Part shown: positions 9,401-17,192 of the stretch, piece after piece
Layout of the letters: every line of letters starts with the position of its first letter
Position numbering within the stretch: position 1 is the first letter of the stretch
Assembly: GCA_963731125.1 (NCBI GenBank)
Contig: CAVSVP010000032.1
Location: 124,001 to 188,000, forward strand
DNA length: 64,000 nt
Origin: CAVSVP01 sp963731125
GTDB lineage: Bacteria; Pseudomonadota; Gammaproteobacteria; Competibacterales; Competibacteraceae
Reading direction: 5' to 3'
Position numbers and translations under genes: made by a program
The notes under the pieces: model-generated
The model's database searches: none
Seen by the model: only the letters and a program-made list of their open reading frames with translations
Told to the model about the DNA's origin: nothing

Positions 9401-9474
9401 CCGGCTGCACAGGGTTGTGGGCAGCTTATCCTGTGCGCTAGCATGCTTAGTGTCGGGTGCTAAGCGGTAGCCGG
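9401..9474 (+). ncRNA. Possible structured RNA, three-way junction
   Basis: In the 423 bp gap between the GGDEF-EAL gene and mnmA, three nested perfect stems can be drawn. P1 is CCGGCT (9401-9406) with AGCCGG (9469-9474). P2 is GCACAGG (9407-9413) with CCTGTGC (9430-9436). P3 is GCTTAG (9445-9450) with CTAAGC (9460-9465). It matches no riboswitch I recognise, and because stems are symmetric the strand is not certain; plus is chosen as the mnmA direction. The rest of the gap (9475-9738) shows nothing clear. Chance pairing remains possible. Confidence 0.35.
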
Positions 9475-9738
9475 ATTGGACACGGGCAAACGATAAAAGG
9501 AAAATCCCATTGTTTTCTTGCATACCTTTCCTGGATGCTTTGTAAATTGTCTTCCATCTTTACCCAAATACTGCTGATTCATCAAGTCATGGCTAACCTT
9601 ATGCCTTCATTAGACCAGTATCAACAGAAACCGTCCGTCATCTTGAAGTTGCCACGATATTAGGAATCTGGAACTGTTTTTACTGTTATCATCAAAATGT
9701 CCAGTTCACCTTTTTTGCAGCTATAGGACACCATCACC

Positions 9739-10827
9739 ATGCCCAAAATTCGTGTTGCCGTTGCGATGTCCGGCGGAGTCGACTCGTCAGTTTCGGCATT
9801 GTTGCTGCAACAACAGGGTTATGAAGTCCATGGTGTGTTTATGAAAAATTGGGAGGATGGCTATGCTCCCGGTTATTGTTCTGCTGATGAGGATTTGGCG
9901 GATGCCCAGGACGTTTGCGAGCTGTTAGACATCCCTCTACACAAGGCCAATTTCAGTCAAACATACCAGGACCGGGTGTTCCGCTATTTCCTAGCCGATT
10001 ACCGTCAGGGGAAAACACCTAACCCGGATATCCTGTGCAACAAGGAAATTAAGTTCAATACTTTCCTCCATTACGCCCAACGGTTAGGTGCTGAGTTTAT
10101 TGCCACGGGTCACTATGTACGCCAGATAACTGGCGATGGCCGCCACCACCTTCTCAAAGGAGCGGACACTCACAAAGACCAAAGCTATTTTCTCGCTACA
10201 CTGACCCAAGCGCAATTATCTAAGTCACTGTTTCCATTAGGAGATTTAGAAAAATATCAGGTGCGCGAACTGGCTTCAAGCGCAGGCCTGATTACCCACG
10301 ATAAAAAGGACAGCACCGGCATCTGCTTCATTGGTGAGCGCAAGTTTCGGCAATTCCTCAACCATTATCTGCCTGCTCAGCCCGGTGACATTCGTACTCT
10401 GGAAGGTGAGCGTCTCGGACAACATATGGGAGTGATGTTTTATACTCTCGGCCAACGTCAGGGTTTGGGCATTGGCGGCCGTGGGGGCAGTTCCGGTGAG
10501 CCATGGTATGTGGTAGATAAACATTTGCGAGACAACGTGTTGATGGTGGCCCAAGGCCACCATCATCCCTTGTTATATCACCAACGTTTACGTGCCTCTC
10601 AACTCTCATGGATAGGGGGTGAACCTCCCCAAATTCCCTTACCATGTTGCGCTAAAACCCGCTACCGGCAAACTGAGCAAGCTTGTATCATTGAACGCCT
10701 GGACGAAAACCTGTGCCAGGTCTTTTTTCATGAACCCCAACGGGCAATCACTCCCGGCCAGGCAGTGGTTTTTTACACCGATGACGAATGCTTGGGAGGC
10801 GGCATTATCGATACTGCCTTCGACTGA
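9739..10827 (+). CDS. mnmA: tRNA-specific 2-thiouridylase MnmA
   Basis: MnmA puts sulfur on the wobble uridine (U34) of tRNAs for Lys, Glu and Gln, using ATP and sulfur relayed by Tus proteins. The 362-residue protein has the PP-loop AMSGGVDSSVSALLL (about 9-23), the catalytic cysteines C100 in NPDILCNKE and C196 in TGICFIGE, and the GQRQGLGIGG region. All parts are in place and the length is normal. It starts at ATG; the upstream AT-rich stretch has no obvious strong ribosome binding site beyond AGGAC about 10 nt away. hflD follows after 30 nt on the same strand, the common gammaproteobacterial order. Confidence 0.97.
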   Translation: MPKIRVAVAMSGGVDSSVSALLLQQQGYEVHGVFMKNWEDGYAPGYCSADEDLADAQDVCELLDIPLHKANFSQTYQDRVFRYFLADYRQGKTPNPDILCNKEIKFNTFLHYAQRLGAEFIATGHYVRQITGDGRHHLLKGADTHKDQSYFLATLTQAQLSKSLFPLGDLEKYQVRELASSAGLITHDKKDSTGICFIGERKFRQFLNHYLPAQPGDIRTLEGERLGQHMGVMFYTLGQRQGLGIGGRGGSSGEPWYVVDKHLRDNVLMVAQGHHHPLLYHQRLRASQLSWIGGEPPQIPLPCCAKTRYRQTEQACIIERLDENLCQVFFHEPQRAITPGQAVVFYTDDECLGGGIIDTAFD

Positions 10828-10857
10828 TCCCCAACCGTTAGACACATCATAATTACT

Positions 10858-11478
10858 ATGCCGCAGACCGATCACGACCGCGTTATCGCCTTGGCAGGCC
10901 TATTTCAAGCTGCTAGCCTGGTAAGCAACATGGCCCACTACGGAAAAGCAGATCCAGGGAGCTTGGAAGTTTGTCTGGCTAGCCTTTTTAGAATCGATGC
11001 AGAAAGCAGTGAGGCCGTGTACGGCGGTTTTGCTAATTTGCGTCTCGGGTTAACAGTGCTTAGCGAACACCTCGTCCGCCCTAAGGATATGGAAATTACC
11101 CGCTATGTCGTGGCACTGCTGGTGTTGGAACGTAAACTTACGAGGCAATCTCGCCTTCTACAGAAAATCCGTAGAGACATTGAGATCTGTTCGGCTAAAG
11201 CGCATCATTTTCCCATCACCCATGACAGCGTATTGACCAGCCTGGCAGAGCTCTATACCGCGACAGTGAGTACCCTCAAACCCCGCATCATGGTAAACGG
11301 CAAGCCTGAATACCTTACCGTTTCAGACAATGCTAACCGTATCCGAGCCGTCCTGTTGGCAGGTATACGAGCGGCTACTTTATGGCGCCAAAGTGGTGGC
11401 AGCCGCTTAACCTTACTATTTAGGCGCCGCGCGCTACTCCAGGAGGCCCAGCGTATGCTGGCTTTGCCGGAAACGTGA
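10858..11478 (+). CDS. hflD: High frequency lysogenization protein HflD homolog
   Basis: HflD is a peripheral inner-membrane protein, best known from lambda lysogeny in E. coli, whose cellular job is unclear. The 206-residue protein keeps the family pattern: ALAGLFQAASLVSNMAHYGKAD at the start, YGGFANLRLGLTVL in the middle and ILLAGIRAATLWRQSGG-like sequence (VLLAGIRAATLWRQSG) near the C-terminus. It directly follows mnmA, as in most gammaproteobacteria, which strengthens the call. No ribosome binding site is obvious, so its translation may depend on that of mnmA. It faces the LitR-like gene end to end. Confidence 0.92.
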   Translation: MPQTDHDRVIALAGLFQAASLVSNMAHYGKADPGSLEVCLASLFRIDAESSEAVYGGFANLRLGLTVLSEHLVRPKDMEITRYVVALLVLERKLTRQSRLLQKIRRDIEICSAKAHHFPITHDSVLTSLAELYTATVSTLKPRIMVNGKPEYLTVSDNANRIRAVLLAGIRAATLWRQSGGSRLTLLFRRRALLQEAQRMLALPET

Positions 11479-11594
11479 AAAATTCCTTTGTAGCTATCCC
11501 GTAATCCCGGCAATTCCCTATAAACCAGTTAGCATCAGGTCCCAGCGGTTCGGCTGGCAGCCATCTGAAGAGGCAGTCCTTGCCCCTGCGTGTA

Positions 11595-12524
11595 TTAGGG
11601 GCGACGGATCCTATCGAGTGCTTTCCATAAGGCCTTCAGATCCGGCAGTTGCCATGCGCCAATTTCCTCCAACACTTCCGCATACCCCGCGACTGCTGAC
11701 CCACCCACCAGCAGCACCACACGCTCTGGTAGTTGGCGGCGCAAGCGCCGTAACGCATCAGGCAAGCGAGGGTCATCGGCAGGATAGGAAATACTTAACG
11801 CCACGACATCTATCTCTTTTGCGGTCGCAGCAAAGGCAATTTCATCACTGGGCATATCAGGCCCCAAGTACAGAGGCTTCCAACCCGCCAACGCTGCAGT
11901 CACCGCCACCATCAAGGCTCCCAATTCATGACGCTGACCCACGGGTGTCGTGATTAATATAGGGGGGCCACCGTCTGTTACGCTGGTATTCACCATCAAC
12001 GTACCCAGAAATAGGCGCAACTGAGCTGTGGCCATATGCTCATGACAGGGCCGTAGCCGTCCGGTTTGCCATAGCTCTCCGACACACCTTAACAGGGGAT
12101 TGATCACCTCCTCCAGCAAAACAGGAATACTCAGCGCCACTGCAGCATCTGCCAGAGCAGCCTCTAGACTCAAAGGCTCCAGGCGTTGGATCGCTGATAA
12201 ACAGACTTCCAAGTGCGCTTGAGAATCGGCGGATGACGCCGCAATAGCGCGGTGCGGTGCAACGAGTGACTGTTCCAGGGCTGCCTCATCTTCCGCCACA
12301 AGATTGTAAAGCTCTTGTAGGGATAGTTGCGCTACGTCACCGATTCGTCTACCCGCTTCAGTGGCACGACGCAACAGTTTGAGGCGCTCCACATCTTCGT
12401 CTGCATAAAGCCGGCGGTCGGTTGCTGATCGTTGCGGAGAAACCGCACTGTACCGCCGCTCCCAGGCCCTAATGACATCGGCGCTCAATCCTGTGCGTCG
12501 CGCCACAACCTTAATAGAATGCAT
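11595..12524 (-). CDS. litR: MerR-family regulator with B12-binding domain (LitR/CarH-like)
   Basis: The 309-residue protein joins an N-terminal MerR helix-turn-helix (about 1-70; SIKVVARRTGLSADVIRAWE, RLYADEDVERLKLL) to a cobalamin-binding module of the CarH/LitR type. The four-helix part carries W...EH (GELWQTGRLRPCHEHMATAQ), where the Trp and Glu-His sit over bound adenosylcobalamin. A Rossmann-like part follows, with GQRHELGALMVA and LLVGGS. In this family AdoB12 makes the protein a tetrameric repressor that falls apart in light. I infer a light-dependent repressor; typical targets are photolyase, carotenoid or stress genes. It lies divergent from the fasciclin gene, and a shared motif in both promoters (12573-12583 and 12896-12906) suggests both are targets. 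The His of the classic B12 motif is not pinned down here. Confidence 0.85.
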   Translation of the reverse strand: MHSIKVVARRTGLSADVIRAWERRYSAVSPQRSATDRRLYADEDVERLKLLRRATEAGRRIGDVAQLSLQELYNLVAEDEAALEQSLVAPHRAIAASSADSQAHLEVCLSAIQRLEPLSLEAALADAAVALSIPVLLEEVINPLLRCVGELWQTGRLRPCHEHMATAQLRLFLGTLMVNTSVTDGGPPILITTPVGQRHELGALMVAVTAALAGWKPLYLGPDMPSDEIAFAATAKEIDVVALSISYPADDPRLPDALRRLRRQLPERVVLLVGGSAVAGYAEVLEEIGAWQLPDLKALWKALDRIRRP

Positions 12525-12964
12525 ACATTAGGTTCCATTGCTGATTTCAAATAGTATTTTTTTGCGGCAAACATTGTACGTCAATTATTTGTCGAGCCCA
12601 TTCTTCTGTCGATTCTAGTTTTTCATCCTTATATCAATAAGTTAACATCGATAATTTTAGATTTCCAGAAGCTTTGTCGTATAACTGTCCAACCACTTCG
12701 GCGGCTAAAGTGCCTGGAGGCATTATTCTGATTAAACAACGTATATAGCAGATTTGCCAAGAGGCTGTTTCTTATCTGGTGTGATTCTGCTGCTAACAGG
12801 ACGGCGATCGCTATATTTTATTGTTATATAATTGTAAAGCATAAGTAAAATATTTGTATAAATTTTTTCTTGACAATGTATTAACAATCCGTATTATTGT
12901 ACATGACATGTTTAAGGTGACGTGTCAGGTAATCTTAAACCACTAAAGCTCAGAGGTATGTACC
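12525..12964. promoter_or_regulatory. Divergent control region between litR and the fasciclin gene
   Basis: This 440 bp AT-rich gap holds a clear sigma70-type promoter for the plus-strand gene: TTGACA at 12870-12875, 16 nt, TATTAT at 12892-12897. The sequence ATTGTACATGA (12896-12906) overlaps the -10 box, and a near copy, ATTGTACGTCA (12573-12583), lies close to the litR start; they agree at 9 of 11 bases and could be LitR operators. An imperfect palindrome TGACGTGTCA lies at 12918-12927. An AGAGG 8 nt before 12965 is the ribosome binding site of the fasciclin gene. No riboswitch is recognised. Confidence 0.55.
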
Positions 12965-13513
12965 ATGAATTCACGTGTCAAAGATATCAATCTGCTTAAG
13001 ATTGCGTTACTGCCCGCCTTTATCTTAGCCGCTATAGTCGCAGCCATTTCTGTTCTCGCCACCAGCATTGATAATGCCGTTGCGGCAAGCTCGACAAAAA
13101 GTGCACAGCAAATGGACATCGTTGATACCGCTGTAGCCGCGGGCGACTTTACTACGCTGGTAAAAGCCGTTCAGGCTGCCGGATTAGTCGATACCCTTAA
13201 AGGGGAAGGACCCTATACCGTTTTTGCACCTACCGATGAGGCCTTTGCCAAGCTTTCCGAAGAGCAATTAAACCGCCTGCTGTCTAATAAAGAGGCATTA
13301 ACCGATGTACTCACTTATCATGTGGTTTCCGGCAAGGTGATGGCGTCCGATGTAGCAAAACTAAAATCCGCTGAAACCGTACAGGGGCAGTCGCTGACCA
13401 TCAATACGAGCAACGGCGTCCAGGTGGAAAATGCCAAAGTGGTCAAAGCCGATATTGAGACCAGCAACGGAATTATCCATGTCATCGACACGGTAATGAT
13501 ACCTAAATCGTAG
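12965..13513 (+). CDS. Secreted fasciclin (FAS1) domain protein
   Basis: The 182-residue product starts with a signal sequence or membrane anchor: a charged N-terminus, then a long hydrophobic run (about 13-35) ending in AVAAS. One complete FAS1 domain follows (about 50-182), with DIVDTAVAAGDFTTLVKAV, the H1 box YTVFAPTDEAF, LTYHVVSGKVM and the closing NGIIHVIDTVMIPK. FAS1 proteins sit outside the cytoplasm and mediate adhesion, or act in light- or stress-related surface functions; the exact role here is unknown. The gene has its own strong promoter and a rho-independent terminator 28 nt after the stop, so it is a single-gene unit, possibly under LitR control. Confidence 0.88.
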   Translation: MNSRVKDINLLKIALLPAFILAAIVAAISVLATSIDNAVAASSTKSAQQMDIVDTAVAAGDFTTLVKAVQAAGLVDTLKGEGPYTVFAPTDEAFAKLSEEQLNRLLSNKEALTDVLTYHVVSGKVMASDVAKLKSAETVQGQSLTINTSNGVQVENAKVVKADIETSNGIIHVIDTVMIPKS

Positions 13514-13540
13514 CCCCGTCGATCCGGTAACACACGATCA

Positions 13541-13567
13541 CCCGGCGTGCGTACGACGCCGGGTTTT
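13541..13567 (+). terminator. Rho-independent terminator of the fasciclin gene
   Basis: An 8 bp GC stem, CCCGGCGT (13541-13548) with ACGCCGGG (13556-13563), is closed by a 7 nt loop and followed directly by TTTT. It begins 27 nt after the fasciclin stop codon and separates that gene from tmk. Confidence 0.85.
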
Positions 13568-13651
13568 GCCGTTAGCTTCACAAGGCGGCACTTTTTGCCA
13601 ACTGCCGACGGCTAACCGCAATCGCTGATAAGCTGGTAGAATAGGTTGGCT

Positions 13652-14272
13652 ATGAAAGGCAAGTTTATTACTTTGGAAGGGGTCGAAGGCGCCGGCAAGA
13701 CCACCCAACTCAATTTAGCCCGTGCGTACTTAGAAGCCACGGGCAAGCGAGTGCTCGTTACCCGCGAACCGGGCGGCACCCCCCTGGGAGAAGACATTCG
13801 CACATTGTTGCTGATGCAACGCCCGCAGATCATGGCCGAAGACACAGAGTTGCTGTTACTATTTGCCGCTCGCGCCGAGCACATTCACCAGATTATTCGC
13901 CCGGCTCTTGCCGCAGGATGCTGGGTGCTGTGTGATCGTTTCACCGATGCCACCTACGCCTATCAAGGCGGCGGCCGAAGCATACCGGCCACACGCATCG
14001 CCATCCTAGAAGACTGGGTACAGAGCGGGCTGCGCCCCGATTTAACATTAGTGTTTGATCTACCGATAGAACAGGGTCTGCAAAGGATTCGACAGCGCGG
14101 ACAAACCGACCGTTTTGAGGGCGAACAGCCGACCTTTTTTGCACGGGTGCGCCAAGTGTATCTCGAGCGGGCGGCCGGCGATCCTCACCGCTACCGCGTC
14201 ATTGACGCAACACGCAGTCGCAATGAAGTGTGCGTTGCAATACAGCGCATGCTTAGCACCTTAGGGGAGTAA
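13652..14272 (+). CDS. tmk: Thymidylate kinase
   Basis: Tmk phosphorylates dTMP to dTDP for dTTP synthesis. Visible motifs are the P-loop TLEGVEGAGKTTQL, the DR-containing VTREPGGTPLGE stretch, DRFTDATYAYQGGGR for substrate binding and RGQTDRFEGE in the lid region. I start at the ATG at 13652, which gives 206 residues and the usual MKGKFITLEG beginning; a TTG two codons upstream is possible. It opens the run tmk-holB-pilZ-tatD-nudL, a layout well known in gammaproteobacteria. holB begins 5 nt after its stop. Confidence 0.96.
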   Translation: MKGKFITLEGVEGAGKTTQLNLARAYLEATGKRVLVTREPGGTPLGEDIRTLLLMQRPQIMAEDTELLLLFAARAEHIHQIIRPALAAGCWVLCDRFTDATYAYQGGGRSIPATRIAILEDWVQSGLRPDLTLVFDLPIEQGLQRIRQRGQTDRFEGEQPTFFARVRQVYLERAAGDPHRYRVIDATRSRNEVCVAIQRMLSTLGE

Positions 14273-14277
14273 GGCCA

Positions 14278-15252
14278 TTGCACGCCTTACTACCATGGCA
14301 TCGCTCCCAGTGGAACCAGCTGATCAATAGCAAGGCTCTCGGCCGGTTACCCCATGCACTGCTGTGCAGCGGTCCCGCAGGCCTGGGTAAACAGCGATTT
14401 GCCGAATGCGTTGCGCAAGCTTTACTTTGTTACACCCCGGCTCCAGATGGCATGCCCTGCAATCATTGCCGGAGTTGCCGTTTGTTCCTCGCAGGCAGCC
14501 ACCCCGACTTCAGCCGCGCTATTCCCACCGCAACCGGGAAGAGCATTGCTATTGAGAAAGTTCGTGAGTTACACACGTTTCTGCATCACACCAGCCAGTT
14601 TGGCGGCGCTAAGATTGCTCTGCTCGCGCCGGCCGAAAAGCTGACTCTCAACGCCGCTAACAGTCTGCTAAAAACGTTGGAAGAACCGCCACTGGGCAGC
14701 CTATTATTACTCGTGACCGCCATGGCTTTTCAATTGCCGGCAACCGTTCGCAGCCGTTGTCAACGGCTTGTATTCCAGGTGCCCGCTCCGGCTTTAGCCC
14801 GGGATTGGCTGGCTGGCCGGGTGGAAAATACCGCACCTCTCGAACTGCTACTGAACTTAAGCGATGGCTCTCCCCTGCGCGCTGAGAGCTATAGTCAAAA
14901 TGGGTCCTTGGTCCACCGTGCAACCCTATTTGCCGCCTTCCAAAATGTGATTAAGGGCATGGCCGATCCTGTCCAGACGGCAAAGCTTTGGCTGCAAGCC
15001 GACGTAGCAGAAAATTTCCGTTGGCTGATCAGTTGGCATATGGATATGATTCGGCTTAAGATGATGCAGCATCCGCCTTGGCTTAGCAATCCGGACTTTC
15101 GCGTGATACTGCAACGACTGGCTGACAAGTGGCCGACACCAATGCTGTTCCAGCGCCTGGACATGGCCATCCACCTGCGTACCCTATGTGCAACGCAAGT
15201 CAACCTACAACTCATGGTCGAGGCTTTTCTCGGGGACTGCGCAAGCGGATAA
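14278..15252 (+). CDS. holB: DNA polymerase III delta prime subunit
   Basis: The delta prime subunit is part of the clamp loader that opens the beta ring and sets it on DNA. The 324-residue protein shows the AAA+ fold with a Walker A-like GPAGLGKQRFAE (about 31-42), the zinc-binding cysteines CYTPAPDGMPCNHCRSCRLF (about 57-76) and the sensor region TVRSRCQRLVF. Start is TTG with GGGGAG about 8 nt upstream. It is tightly packed after tmk. Length is close to the E. coli protein (334). Confidence 0.94.
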   Translation: MHALLPWHRSQWNQLINSKALGRLPHALLCSGPAGLGKQRFAECVAQALLCYTPAPDGMPCNHCRSCRLFLAGSHPDFSRAIPTATGKSIAIEKVRELHTFLHHTSQFGGAKIALLAPAEKLTLNAANSLLKTLEEPPLGSLLLLVTAMAFQLPATVRSRCQRLVFQVPAPALARDWLAGRVENTAPLELLLNLSDGSPLRAESYSQNGSLVHRATLFAAFQNVIKGMADPVQTAKLWLQADVAENFRWLISWHMDMIRLKMMQHPPWLSNPDFRVILQRLADKWPTPMLFQRLDMAIHLRTLCATQVNLQLMVEAFLGDCASG

Positions 15253-15294
15253 ACAAACAACTCTTATCCCCGTTTAACAGTGAGGTTAATCAGC

Positions 15295-15648
15295 ATGACA
15301 GCAGCCAAAACTCCCAAGCAAGGCGTTATGTCGCTAGCTATCCGGGACAAGAACACATTGTTCACCGCCTATATGCCTTTTCTTAAGAATGGCGGTATTT
15401 TCATTCCCACCGATAAGGCGTTTGAGCTGGGCGATGAAGTCTTTTTGTTGTTGAGTTTGATGGACGATCCACAGCGTTATCCTGTAACCGGCAAAGTCGT
15501 CTGGATTACTCCCAAAGTCGCTCTGGGAGGCCGGCATGCCGGGATTGGTATTCAATTCAGCGGGTTGGAGGGCAGTAATGTACAAAAACGTATCGAAACC
15601 TATTTGGCAGGCGCCATTGTTTCAGAACGCCCCACCGACACCATGTAA
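15295..15648 (+). CDS. pilZ: Type IV pilus PilZ protein
   Basis: This 117-residue PilZ-domain protein is of the kind found next to holB in Pseudomonas and Xanthomonas, where it is needed for type IV pilus assembly. The conserved core is present: FTAYMPFLKNGGIFIPTDKAFELGDEVFLLL and VTGKVVWITP, ending in GIGIQFSG. The RxxxR and (D/N)xSxxG motifs used to bind c-di-GMP in other PilZ domains are missing, as expected for this subgroup. I take the ATG at 15295 as start, since GAGGTT lies 7 nt upstream; a GTG five codons earlier overlaps that site. No pilus structural genes are in the window. Confidence 0.92.
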   Translation: MTAAKTPKQGVMSLAIRDKNTLFTAYMPFLKNGGIFIPTDKAFELGDEVFLLLSLMDDPQRYPVTGKVVWITPKVALGGRHAGIGIQFSGLEGSNVQKRIETYLAGAIVSERPTDTM

Positions 15649-15714
15649 CCTGTCTCTCTATGATGGCTGACGCCACATTGTTAGCAGGGCTTTATCCCGG
15701 TTTGTCGACTCCGT

Positions 15715-16506
15715 ATGTTAATCGACTCTCATTGTCACTTAGATCACCTTGACCTGACCCCCTTTGCGGGGCGGCTGGCTGCCGCGCTGGCGACCGCCAA
15801 TGCCAATGGCGTCGGCCACTTCCTGTGCGTATCGCTAGACTTAGCGCATTGGTCCGCCATGGTGCAACGCGTAGCAAGCTTTTCCAATGTGTCTGTCTCG
15901 GTCGGAGTGCATCCCACTGCTCGCCCGGCCCAAGAACCCACTGTCGCCGAACTCGTGCACTTGGCCCATCACCCGAAAGTCGTCGCCATTGGCGAAACCG
16001 GCCTGGACTATTATCACGGTAGGGATAGCAGAGCGTGTCAGCAGGAGCGGTTCCGCATCCATATCGCAGCGGCTAAAGCAAGCGGTAAACCTCTTATTGT
16101 GCATACCCGCACTGCCCGTGAAGACACCCTGCGCATTCTTGCAGAAGAACAAGCCGATACTGTCGGCGGTGTATTTCATTGTTTTTCTGAGGACTGGGAT
16201 ACTGCAACGCGTGCTATGGCATTAAATTTTTTTATTTCTTTTTCTGGCATTGTCACGTTTCCCAAGGCGAGGCAGATCCAGGAAGTGGCTAAACGCATGC
16301 CCATTGAACGTATGCTAGTGGAAACGGATTCACCTTATCTCGCCCCGGTGCCGCATCGGGGAAAATCGAATCAGCCGGCCTGGGTACGCCATGTCGCCGA
16401 AGGCATCGCTAATCTTCGCGGCGACCCCTTAGAGAGGGTGGCTGAGATGACAACGACAAATTATGGCAAGCTTTTCGGAGAAATTCACTTTGACCTTCCT
16501 ACGTGA
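15715..16506 (+). CDS. tatD: TatD family metal-dependent deoxyribonuclease
   Basis: TatD proteins are TIM-barrel metal-dependent hydrolases with 3'-5' DNase activity. The 263-residue protein has metal ligands in DSHCHLDHLDL near the start, VVAIGETGLDYYHG, a VHTRTAREDT strand, VFHCFSEDW and VETDSPYLAP. All are intact. It follows pilZ in the tmk-holB-pilZ-tatD order. Its last 44 bases overlap the start of the Nudix gene, which suggests coupled translation. Confidence 0.93.
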   Translation: MLIDSHCHLDHLDLTPFAGRLAAALATANANGVGHFLCVSLDLAHWSAMVQRVASFSNVSVSVGVHPTARPAQEPTVAELVHLAHHPKVVAIGETGLDYYHGRDSRACQQERFRIHIAAAKASGKPLIVHTRTAREDTLRILAEEQADTVGGVFHCFSEDWDTATRAMALNFFISFSGIVTFPKARQIQEVAKRMPIERMLVETDSPYLAPVPHRGKSNQPAWVRHVAEGIANLRGDPLERVAEMTTTNYGKLFGEIHFDLPT

Positions 16507-17116
16507 GCGCATACGGCAGAGCCTGCAGCCTGATCGGCCTTCCACCAAGGTGACCGGCGATTTCGCCGTGGCCGGCTTGGCACGAGAGCAACGCCCTCTT
16601 ATGCCGGCTGCCGTCTTAGTGCCGCTAGTGGATCGCGCCGAGGGTTTAACCGTATTATTAACTCAGCGTACTGATCATTTAATTCATCATGGTGGGCAAA
16701 TCAGTTTTCCCGGTGGCCGTGTCGAGAAGCACGATATCAGTCCCGTCGAGACTGCGCTGCGGGAAACCGAGGAAGAAATTGGCCTGCATCGCCGTTATGT
16801 GGAAGTTATCGGTTTTCTGGATCAATACCAAACCGTTACCGGCTTTTTAATCACACCGGTAGTGAGTTTCGTTGCACCCTTTTTTGAGCTGCAACCGGAC
16901 CCCTTCGAGGTAGCCGAAGTGTTTGAGGTTCCCCTGCGCTTTGTGCTAAATCCTCACAACCATGAACGCCGCAACATGGTGGTCAACGGCCAGCAGCGGC
17001 GCTTTTATGTCATCCCCTATGAAGATCGCTACATTTGGGGAGCGACGGCGGCGATGTTAGTCAGTTTTGCCCAACGCTTGGCAGACACCAAAGCGCACTC
17101 GCCGAGTAATGTATAA
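16463..17116 (+). CDS. nudL: Nudix hydrolase, CoA pyrophosphatase type
   Basis: The 217-residue protein belongs to the Nudix group that cleaves coenzyme A and its thioesters to phosphopantetheine and 3',5'-ADP. The Nudix box is seen in GGRVEKHDISPVETALRE followed by TEEEIGL, and the CoA-type extra motif lies just before it (LTQRTDHLIHHGGQISFPGG). VPLVDRAEGLTVLL and the WGATAAML end also fit NudL/YeaB. The ATG at 16463 overlaps tatD by 44 bp; a TTG at 16490 would shorten the protein by 9 residues, and I cannot decide between them. It ends the operon and faces glgX-treZ. Confidence 0.85.
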   Translation: MASFSEKFTLTFLRERIRQSLQPDRPSTKVTGDFAVAGLAREQRPLMPAAVLVPLVDRAEGLTVLLTQRTDHLIHHGGQISFPGGRVEKHDISPVETALRETEEEIGLHRRYVEVIGFLDQYQTVTGFLITPVVSFVAPFFELQPDPFEVAEVFEVPLRFVLNPHNHERRNMVVNGQQRRFYVIPYEDRYIWGATAAMLVSFAQRLADTKAHSPSNV

Positions 17117-17192
17117 AACGGGAAGAGCGCTTCGGCGGATGCAAGACACGCTATAGAATATTAAAATTAGCTGCCTTGTCGTGACGACCAGA

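Noticed and set aside
12965..13513. Photolyase or carotenoid genes expected next to a LitR-type regulator
   Set aside because: None is present in the window; the only neighbour sharing the control region is the FAS1 gene.
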